This document shows, piece by piece, positions 7,644-14,460 of a stretch of DNA of 64,000 nucleotides; positions within the stretch are counted from its first letter, which is position 1, and each line of letters starts with the position of its first letter. The position numbers and the translations under genes were made by a program. Source of the DNA: a bacterium (GTDB taxonomy: Bacteria; Actinomycetota; Acidimicrobiia; Spongiisociales; ZC4RG35); assembly GCA_028823995.1 (NCBI GenBank), contig JAPPFD010000031.1, positions 58,112-122,111 of the forward strand, in the 5' to 3' direction. The notes beneath the pieces are model-generated. The model was given only the letters and a program-made list of their open reading frames with translations, had not been told where the DNA came from and made no database searches.

Positions 7644-9308
7644 TCAGACCACGGGAAGGGGGGCCAGCGCCTCGATGTCGGTCACCACGTCGACGACGAC
7701 CGGGCACTCCGCCTCCAGCGCCCGCTCCAGGGCGGGGCGGAGTTGGCCGGGTCGTGTCACCCGGATGCCCATCGCTCCCATTCCCTCGGCGAGTTGGGCG
7801 AAGTCCACGTCGGTGAAGGTCCAGAGGCGGCGTCCCTCCGGGGTCTGTTTTCCTCCGTAGGCTCGGTCGTAGCCGATGGTCGACTGGTTGCCCGAGGAGT
7901 TGTTGTTGACCACCGTCACGGTGTTGATGCCCCAGCGGACCGCGGTCTCCACCTCGGCTATGTGGTACCAGAACCCCCCGTCGCCGGTGAAACAGATCAC
8001 CGGGCGGTCCGGCGCCGCGCATTTGGCGCCGAGAGAGGCGGGGAAGGCCCAGCCCAGGTGACCGGCGCTGCGCAGGTAGCTCTGCCGGGATGTTCGGGTG
8101 TCGTACATGCCGCCCATCCACATGCCGGCGTGCCCGGTGTCGACCACCACGCAGGCGTCGTCCGGCGCCAGGGCGGTCAAATCCCGACACATCCGCTCCG
8201 GGCGGATGGGCGTCTCATCGGATTCGAGATGGCGCCGGTGCTGCTCCCGCCATCCGTCGACCTCCCGGCGCGCCTCCGCCAGCCACTCCTCCCGTCCTGG
8301 GTCCCGCGGGCCGGCCAGTTCCAGGAGCGCGGCGAGGGTCATGCGGGCGTCGGCGTTGATGGCGGCCCCCAGGGGATAGTTGCGGCCCAGCATGACCGGG
8401 TCGATGTCCACCTGGATGGCGGTCACGCCCGGTGCGGGGACCTGCCAGGAGTGGGTGGTCATGCTGCCGGTGCTCGAACCGACGAAACACATCAAGTCGG
8501 CCCGGTTCACCACCCGGTTGGCGGCGCTGCGAGAGTACCGACCGACCGCCCCGACCGCCAGCGGATGGGTACCCGGGATGGTGTCCTTCCCGTTGAGGGA
8601 GGTCACCACCGGAATGGATAGACGCTCCGCCAGGGCCACCAGTTGGCTGGAGGCGCGGGAGATCCGGACCCCGCCTCCCGCCACGATCACGGGCCGCTCG
8701 GCGCGGTCCAACAGGTTCAGAGCCGCGGCCACGCCGTCGGGGTCGGGGAGGGGCCGCACCGGAGGTACGGAGGCGAATCCTTCGTCGACCCACGGGTCGA
8801 GGTCGCCCTCCTCGACGTCGATCTGGCCCTCGTTGCCCGCGAACTGGACATGAGTCGGTCCCGGACGGCCCGACACAGCCGATCGGAAGGCCTGCCGGAT
8901 GGCGTCGGGGATCCGCTCCACCCGTTCGATGGACGTGTTGAACTTGGTGACGTTGGAGAAGGCGGGCCGATCGTCGACCTCCTGGTAGACGCCCCTGTCG
9001 GCCATCGTCAGATGGAGGCCTCCCGTGAAGGCGACCACCGGGGAGTTGGCCAGGTAAGCGTCGCGCAGGCCCGCCGCCAGGTTGAGCGCGCCCACCGCCT
9101 GGGCCATGCAGATACCGGGCCTGCCCGATATCCTGGCGAAGCCGTCGGCCATGTAGGCGGCCGGTTTCTCGCCGTGGGTCCCGATGCGGTGCACCCCGAA
9201 CCGCTCCAGTTCCACCATGGTGCGCCGCAGGATCGCAGGGACCATGAACACGTGCGTCACCCCGTAGCCGTTGAGCATCTCGGCTAGCGCCCGGGCGCCG
9301 GTCATCAT
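7644..9308 (-). CDS. Thiamine diphosphate-dependent enzyme, acetolactate-synthase-like
   Basis: 554 aa with the three-domain ThDP layout: N-terminal Pyr domain with the cofactor-activating Glu in THGEKPAAYMADGFAR, central Rossmann-like domain (PVIVAGGGVRIS), and C-terminal PP domain with the GDGGFWYHIAEVETAV...NN motif that binds Mg-diphosphate. The reaction could be decarboxylation or carboligation of a 2-oxo acid; typical biosynthetic AHAS is not indicated because no small subunit (ilvN) or ilv genes are nearby. Two ATGs overlap at the start (9308 and 9305). It follows an MFS permease gene by 83 bp on the same strand, suggesting uptake and use of a related substrate. Confidence 0.85.
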   Translation of the reverse strand: MMTGARALAEMLNGYGVTHVFMVPAILRRTMVELERFGVHRIGTHGEKPAAYMADGFARISGRPGICMAQAVGALNLAAGLRDAYLANSPVVAFTGGLHLTMADRGVYQEVDDRPAFSNVTKFNTSIERVERIPDAIRQAFRSAVSGRPGPTHVQFAGNEGQIDVEEGDLDPWVDEGFASVPPVRPLPDPDGVAAALNLLDRAERPVIVAGGGVRISRASSQLVALAERLSIPVVTSLNGKDTIPGTHPLAVGAVGRYSRSAANRVVNRADLMCFVGSSTGSMTTHSWQVPAPGVTAIQVDIDPVMLGRNYPLGAAINADARMTLAALLELAGPRDPGREEWLAEARREVDGWREQHRRHLESDETPIRPERMCRDLTALAPDDACVVVDTGHAGMWMGGMYDTRTSRQSYLRSAGHLGWAFPASLGAKCAAPDRPVICFTGDGGFWYHIAEVETAVRWGINTVTVVNNNSSGNQSTIGYDRAYGGKQTPEGRRLWTFTDVDFAQLAEGMGAMGIRVTRPGQLRPALERALEAECPVVVDVVTDIEALAPLPVV

Positions 9309-9391
9309 GAAAGAGACTCTAACGGTCGGGTTCCAGGCTGGGGATGGCAGGTCTTCGCGGCGAAGCTCCGTCCCGGTGGCGGGGAGGGAGG

Positions 9392-10621
9392 TCAGTCCTC
9401 TCGGGGTCCGCGACGGCGCCGGCGGATGAGGTTGGCGACGACCGCTGAACTGCGGACCGGGATGGGGGCGAAGACCCTTTGCAGAGCGAGGGGGATGTGG
9501 GGCCGCGCCAGGAAACGGCGGACGATGTAGATGACGAACAGGCCGTGGAAGACCGCCAGGGCTAACCACATGCCGTCCGGTCCCATGAGCGTCATCGTTC
9601 CGGCGGTGAGCACGGGACCTGCTATGGCGCCTGCTCCTCTGAAGGTGACCAGGGCGGTCGCCCCGGGAATGAGGTGGTCGATGTCCAAGAGGTCGTTCAT
9701 GTGGCTCATGGAGAGGGCGTACACCGGGAAGGTGACGGCCCCGTAAATCATCATGGCGGCCGTGAGCAGCGCCGGCCCGGCGGTGGCGGTGGACATGAGG
9801 GCTGCCACCAGGGTGGACCCCAGGGCGACCACCAGGATGACCCGTCGGCGGGGGAAGCGGTCCGACAGGCGTCCGAGCGGGATGGTGTTGGCCACCGCTC
9901 CGAACAGGAGGGCGCCCATCATCCATCCCACCTGGGCGCTGGTGAGGCCCACCTGGGTGGCGTACACGGGTCCCATGGTGAGGACCGAACTGTGGGTGAG
10001 GCCCGCCACCGCGGCGCCGACGATGGCGAGGGGAGCGGCCCGGTACACCGCGGCGATGTCGGCCTTGTGCCGTTGGCGGATCCTCGGGGGGTTGGTGCGG
10101 GTGAGCGACAGCGGCACCAGCGATAGCGAGAAGAGCACCGAAACCAGGATGAACAGGCCGAAGCCGCCCGGATTGTCGACCCCGATCAGGAGTTGTCCGA
10201 AGGTGGCGCCTCCCATTCCCATCACCATGTAGATGGAGAGGACCCGACCCCGGTTGCGGTTGTCGGCGACCTCGTTCAGCCAGCTTTCGGCGGTGATGAA
10301 GATGCCCGACATGCAGAACCCCGACAGAAGCCGCAGGACCAGCCATGCGACCGGGTTCAGATACAGGGCGTGCAAGAGCGCTGCGGCGGACGCCAGAGAA
10401 GCCAGCCCGGCGAACACCCTGACATGGCCGACATGGGCCAGCATGGCGCCGATGGTCCGGCCTCCCACCAGGAACCCCGCGTAGTAGCCGGCCAGGGCGA
10501 TCCCGATCGCCAGGGAGGAGAAATCCTCTATGGTGGAGCGGACCCCCAGGAGGGAAGTGACCAGGCCGTTGCCGATTCCCAGGATGCACATCGACACCAA
10601 CAGCGCCGCTAGTTGTCGCAT
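9392..10621 (-). CDS. MFS transporter, YcaD-like (copy 2 of a tandem pair)
   Basis: 409 aa with 12 hydrophobic segments and no cleavable signal. MFS loop motifs are visible: GRTIGAMLAHVGHVRVFAG after TM2 and GRLSDRFPRRRVIL between TM8 and TM9. It is a close paralogue of the neighbouring permease at 10887-12155, sharing long stretches such as the NRNRGRVL loop, YRAAPLAIVGAA and RPHIPLALQRVF near the C-terminus. The basic C-terminal tail is cytoplasmic. Substrate unknown; its position before the ThDP enzyme suggests an organic acid. Confidence 0.87.
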   Translation of the reverse strand: MRQLAALLVSMCILGIGNGLVTSLLGVRSTIEDFSSLAIGIALAGYYAGFLVGGRTIGAMLAHVGHVRVFAGLASLASAAALLHALYLNPVAWLVLRLLSGFCMSGIFITAESWLNEVADNRNRGRVLSIYMVMGMGGATFGQLLIGVDNPGGFGLFILVSVLFSLSLVPLSLTRTNPPRIRQRHKADIAAVYRAAPLAIVGAAVAGLTHSSVLTMGPVYATQVGLTSAQVGWMMGALLFGAVANTIPLGRLSDRFPRRRVILVVALGSTLVAALMSTATAGPALLTAAMMIYGAVTFPVYALSMSHMNDLLDIDHLIPGATALVTFRGAGAIAGPVLTAGTMTLMGPDGMWLALAVFHGLFVIYIVRRFLARPHIPLALQRVFAPIPVRSSAVVANLIRRRRRGPRED

Positions 10622-10725
10622 GTTTTCACCAGGATCCGTTCAGTCGGGCTTCCGTCCACCCCATCCGGTAGCCCGGTCCGGGGACGACGCTCCGGTTAGA
10701 CGCAGGCTGGCTGGTCTAACGGCGG

Positions 10726-10756
10726 CGTCTCACTTACCCAAAGGGTATATGAGACG
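10726..10756. repeat. Imperfect 31-bp palindrome between the two MFS genes
   Basis: CGTCTCA...TGAGACG arms (7 bp) enclose an inner TACCC/GGGTA stem around AAA, with two central mismatches. There is no T-run on either side. It could be an operator for the 9392-10621 permease or part of the leader of its mRNA. Confidence 0.5.
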
Positions 10757-10783
10757 GCTTGGATCACGGGGAAGGATTCAGTT

Positions 10784-10821
10784 CCTCGACGCCAGGCCCG
10801 GAGATGGCGTCGAGGCTTTTT
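10784..10821 (+). terminator. Plus-strand-oriented terminator between minus-strand genes
   Basis: CCTCGACGCCA pairs perfectly with TGGCGTCGAGG across a 10-base loop and is followed by CTTTTT on the plus strand. On the minus strand the hairpin lacks a U-tract. Both flanking genes are on the minus strand, so it faces the wrong way for them. Confidence 0.65.
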
Positions 10822-10886
10822 GGGTCCGTCTTCGTCAGGCTTGCGACGATTCCGGTGGAATGAACCCTGTACACACGGGGAGTCCG

Positions 10887-12155
10887 TTATTCCCAGTGCA
10901 CCCTCCTTGGCTGCACCACCGGGGGATGCTCGCCCCTTTGCCTGCGCCTTCTCCTGCCTCTGATCAGGTAGGCCACCCGTGCCGAACTGCGCATGGTGAT
11001 GGGGACGAAGACCCTCTGGAGAGCCAGGGGGATGTGGGGCCGTCTGAGGAACCGGTTGACGATGTAGACGGCGAACAGGCTGTGCACGGCCGCCAGGGTC
11101 ATCCACATCCCGTCCGGTCCCAGGAGGGTCATCGCTGCGGAGGTCGTCACCGGCCCGGCGAAGGCGCCCAGGCCCATGAAGGTGACCAGGGCGGCCATGC
11201 CCGGTACGAGCTGGGACCGTTCCAGCAGGTCGTTCATGTGGCTCATCGCCAGGGCGTACACCGGGAAGATCAGTGCCCCGTACGCCAACATGACTCCCGC
11301 CAGCGCCCCGGGGCCGACCGACCCGACCGACATGAGCAGGCACAGCCCGATGGCGCCGACGGTGACTCCCAGGATCACCCGCCTCCGGGGGATGCGGTCC
11401 GACAGCCGTCCCAGGGGGATCATCGCTGCGGAGCCGAGCATCAGGGCGCTCATCATCCATCCCACCTGGGTACTGGTCAGGCCCACCTCGGTGCCGTACA
11501 CCGGACCCATAGTGAGGACCGCCCCCTGCGTGAGTCCCGCCGCGGCGGCGCCCACGATGGCCAGCGGGGCCGCCCTGTACACCGCCTTGATGTCGGCTTT
11601 TTGCCGTGGAGGTATCTCGGGCGGAGCGATACGGGTCAGAGAGAGCGGCACCAGGGAAAGAGAGAACACCATCGAGGCCAGGATGAAGAGGGTGAACCCT
11701 CCGGGATCGGCGAACCCGATGAGAAGTTGTCCCGCCGCGGCGCCCCCCATGCCCATCATCATGTAGATCCCCAGGACCCGGCCGCGGTTGTGGTTGTTGA
11801 CCTGGTTGTTAAGCCAACTGTCGGCGGTGATGTAGATCCCCGACATGCAGAACCCGGCCGCGAACCGCAGTACGAACCACACCGCCGGGTTCAGGAGGAG
11901 CGAATGCGCCAGTATCACCGAGGAGATCAGCGCCGCCAGGCCGGCGAACACCCGGATGTGCCCGACGTTGGCCAGGAGGTTGCCGACGTACCGGCTGCCC
12001 GCCAGAAAGCCTACGTAGAAGCCGGAAAGGGCCAGTCCCGCCTCCAGGTCGGAGAAGCCCTCGATGGTTGAGCGGATGCCCAAAAGCGAGGTGCCCAGGC
12101 CGTTGCCGAGGCCGAGGAGGCACATAGACATGAAAAGCGCGGTCAAATGCTTCAT
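10887..12155 (-). CDS. MFS transporter, YcaD-like (copy 1 of a tandem pair)
   Basis: 422 aa from the ATG at 12155; an upstream in-frame extension of 36 residues is polar and is not part of the conserved fold. Twelve hydrophobic segments, with SRYVGNLLANVGHIRVFAG and GRLSDRIPRRRVIL as the two repeated MFS loop motifs. Nearly every segment aligns with the downstream permease at 9392-10621, so this is a tandem gene duplication that has diverged considerably. The basic tail after IPLALQRVFVPI is cytoplasmic. Substrate unknown. Confidence 0.87.
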   Translation of the reverse strand: MKHLTALFMSMCLLGLGNGLGTSLLGIRSTIEGFSDLEAGLALSGFYVGFLAGSRYVGNLLANVGHIRVFAGLAALISSVILAHSLLLNPAVWFVLRFAAGFCMSGIYITADSWLNNQVNNHNRGRVLGIYMMMGMGGAAAGQLLIGFADPGGFTLFILASMVFSLSLVPLSLTRIAPPEIPPRQKADIKAVYRAAPLAIVGAAAAGLTQGAVLTMGPVYGTEVGLTSTQVGWMMSALMLGSAAMIPLGRLSDRIPRRRVILGVTVGAIGLCLLMSVGSVGPGALAGVMLAYGALIFPVYALAMSHMNDLLERSQLVPGMAALVTFMGLGAFAGPVTTSAAMTLLGPDGMWMTLAAVHSLFAVYIVNRFLRRPHIPLALQRVFVPITMRSSARVAYLIRGRRRRRQRGEHPPVVQPRRVHWE

Positions 12156-12370
12156 CGTGGAAGAGCTCCAATGTGAGAGCGGCCGTCGAGGCCTTGGGTC
12201 AGGACTTCGGTGGGACCGGCTGTGCGAACGATCTTCGGAGGTGTGGAGCGCCGGTCCATCCAAACCGATCAGTTCCGAAGAATTCTACACGATCTTTTGC
12301 CGTCTCAGCCGGGGATTTCAGAGGACCGACGGGGAAGGTACTCAGAGTCCTGTCCTGCCTGGTAGACGAG

Positions 12371-13153
12371 CTATGCGCCGGTCCAGCGGGGCGGGCGCTT
12401 CTCGGCGAAGGCGCGGGGCCCTTCCACGGCGTCGGAGGAGTCAAGGGCCGCCCGGTAGGAGGCCACCCGTCCGGCCCGGATGTGGGCCATGGCGTCGGCC
12501 ACCCACATCTGCGAGGTGGCCCGGATCATCTCCAGGATGGCCTCGGTCGCCAGGGGCGCCGCTTCGCAGACCCTTCGGGCCAGCAGGCGGGAAGCCTCCA
12601 TGAGTTCGGAGCCCGGGACCACCTGGTTGACCAGTCCCCACCGGGCGGCTTCTTCCATACCCATCCGGCGTCCGGTGAGAAGCATCTCCTTGGCGATTAC
12701 CGGAGGCATGTGCCGGGGAAGCCGGACGGCTCCGGTGTCGGGGGGAAACCCCAGGAGGGCCTCGGGGAGAAGGAACTGTGCGGTGTCGGCCGCCACCACC
12801 AGGTCGGCGGCCAGGACCATCTCGAACCCTCCTCCTGCGGCAATGCCGTTGACCGCGCAGACCACCGGCTTGTTCAAGCCCTCCAACTCGGTGAACCCGC
12901 CGAACCCGCCGGGTCCCCAGTCGGCTTCGTAGGACTCTCCCTCCGAGGCGGCGGCGAGGTCCCATCCCGCCGAGAAGAACCGGTCTCCGGCGCCGGTGAG
13001 GATGGCCACCCGAAAGTCGGGATCGTCGCGGAAGGCCGCGAAAGCTTCTCCCATCAGGCGACTGGTGGCCGCGTCGATGGCGTTGGCCTTGGGACGGTCG
13101 ATCACGATCTCCAGGAGAGGAGGCTCTTTGACCACCCGCACACCTTCACCCAT
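12371..13153 (-). CDS. caiD: CaiD-like crotonobetainyl-CoA hydratase (carnitinyl-CoA dehydratase)
   Basis: 260 aa from the ATG at 13153 (an in-frame GTG lies at 13162). The crotonase fold is clear, with the oxyanion-hole motifs FSAGWDLAAASEGE and VNGIAAGGGFEM. Compared from memory with E. coli CaiD, the match is exceptionally close for an enoyl-CoA hydratase: PKANAIDA, FRDDP, WGPGGFGGFTE, LTGRRMG.EEA.RWG and the ending AFAEKR. The two catalytic acids fall at E111 and E131, the same numbering. It would hydrate crotonobetainyl-CoA to L-carnitinyl-CoA. It lies directly downstream of a glycine-betaine-type binding protein gene, supporting a role in quaternary-amine use. Confidence 0.82.
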   Translation of the reverse strand: MGEGVRVVKEPPLLEIVIDRPKANAIDAATSRLMGEAFAAFRDDPDFRVAILTGAGDRFFSAGWDLAAASEGESYEADWGPGGFGGFTELEGLNKPVVCAVNGIAAGGGFEMVLAADLVVAADTAQFLLPEALLGFPPDTGAVRLPRHMPPVIAKEMLLTGRRMGMEEAARWGLVNQVVPGSELMEASRLLARRVCEAAPLATEAILEMIRATSQMWVADAMAHIRAGRVASYRAALDSSDAVEGPRAFAEKRPPRWTGA

Positions 13154-13259
13154 GGTCGTCACAGTGTACGAAGTGGCCGGAGGTCCATCAAGACCGGGGG
13201 TTGAACAAAAAGGGACACGCGAGCCTCCCCATCCGGCGGTGGTTCTCTTCGGCGAAGGA

Positions 13260-14351
13260 TCAGCCTGCCGAGCGCGCCGCGTCGAGCCAGCGGTGGACGG
13301 CGTCGCGGTTGGCTTCGATCCACTCCGCGGCGTGGCGGTCGATGTCCTCCTCGGTGTTCTCGCCCAGGCCGTAGGCCACGTTCTGCAGGGCGACGTCGAC
13401 CGGGCTGATCACCACCGACTCGAAGAGAGTGGCGGCGACCGGGTTGGCCGCCAGGAAGTCGTCGCGGGCGGTGACGCGAATGTCGGCCGCGTCCCAGCCC
13501 AGGTTGCAGGGGTCGGCGGAGCACTGTCCCGGGTCCAGGGTCGACGGGCCCTCGGTCTGGCTGGGGGAGATCGACTGGGTGGATGTGGAGAGCCACACCG
13601 CGTTGTCGCCCGGGCGAAGGTCGGCCACGTACGAACTCGGCGCCCAGGAGTAGACGATGTAGGGGACGCCGTCGGCGTCCCGGGCTATGGCTTCGGCGAT
13701 CAGCACGTCGTAGGAGCCGACTTCCAACTGCTCCACGGACTCCCAGCCGGCGTTCTCGATCCAGGCGTCAATGGTCAAATGACACCCCCATCCCTCGGGG
13801 CATCCCAGCAACTGGAGAACGCCGTCGCCGGGGGTGGAGTCGCCGGCGTCGTAGATGCCGAACAACTCGGGATCGTTCACGATCTGGTCAAGCGTCTCGA
13901 TACCGTGCTCGTCCGCCAGTTCCTTTCCGGTGAGGACTCCCTGCAGGCCGCCGGTGCGCATCTGCCAGCCCAGCACCGTCAGGTGGTCGCCCACCAGTGT
14001 GCCGTCGGGCATCTCCCCGGCCAGGAACTGGCGGTGGTTGGGGAACCACGAGTTGGCCCAGAAGTCGAACTCGCCCTCGGCCATGGCCAGGTAGGCATTG
14101 GAGGGAGGCAACTCGAGATCGGCGGGATGGCTCACCTGGTAACCGAGTTCGGTCAACAACGCCGCGTATATGGCGGCCTGCATGTAGCCGGTCGACCAGT
14201 TCCCTCGCGCCATGGTCACCGATACGCCTGCACCCGGGCGCGTCGCCGGTGAGTCAATCGAGGGTTCGTCGGATGCGCACGCCGAGGCCATCAGCGCGAA
14301 GGCGACCAACCCAGCAGTCAGCCTTGTAAGGAGACCTTTCGCCACAGTCAA
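13260..14351 (-). CDS. Glycine betaine/quaternary amine-binding lipoprotein (OpuAC family, single domain)
   Basis: 363 aa from the TTG at 14351 (GTG at 14345 is an alternative). Lipobox MASAC with the Cys at about residue 25. The single OpuAC-type domain has aromatic-rich signatures NWSTGYMQAAI, FDFWANSWFPNH, GCPEGWGC and YSWAPSSYV that in this family form the cage for trimethylammonium groups. It is a diverged paralogue of both domains of the upstream 732-residue protein. It follows that gene's terminator, so it may be expressed on its own or by read-through, and may widen the ligand range of the same permease. Confidence 0.85.
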   Translation of the reverse strand: MTVAKGLLTRLTAGLVAFALMASACASDEPSIDSPATRPGAGVSVTMARGNWSTGYMQAAIYAALLTELGYQVSHPADLELPPSNAYLAMAEGEFDFWANSWFPNHRQFLAGEMPDGTLVGDHLTVLGWQMRTGGLQGVLTGKELADEHGIETLDQIVNDPELFGIYDAGDSTPGDGVLQLLGCPEGWGCHLTIDAWIENAGWESVEQLEVGSYDVLIAEAIARDADGVPYIVYSWAPSSYVADLRPGDNAVWLSTSTQSISPSQTEGPSTLDPGQCSADPCNLGWDAADIRVTARDDFLAANPVAATLFESVVISPVDVALQNVAYGLGENTEEDIDRHAAEWIEANRDAVHRWLDAARSAG

Positions 14352-14366
14352 ACACCGACATTAACG

Positions 14367-14404
14367 CAAAAGAGGAGGCCCCGTCGGGAAAGACGGGGCC
14401 TCCT
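14367..14404 (-). terminator. Terminator after the two-domain binding protein gene
   Basis: AGGAGGCCCCGTC pairs perfectly with GACGGGGCCTCCT (13 bp) across a six-base loop. Read on the minus strand it is followed by CTTTT. It sits 57 bp beyond the stop at 14461 and just upstream of the next binding-protein gene. Confidence 0.88.
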
Positions 14405-14460
14405 ACAAAGACGGGATGGATGAAGGCGCCGTTAGGAGCCCTCATCCATCATGGTTTGGG

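Noticed and set aside
7644..10589. A single 981-codon minus-strand protein reaching across the MFS gene and the ThDP gene
   Set aside because: Only the last 554 codons make the ThDP enzyme; the earlier part is an out-of-frame reading of the MFS gene.
10530..12071. 513-codon plus-strand frame opposite the MFS gene
   Set aside because: His/Gly/Arg-rich translation with no fold or ribosome site; the minus-strand MFS protein is clear.
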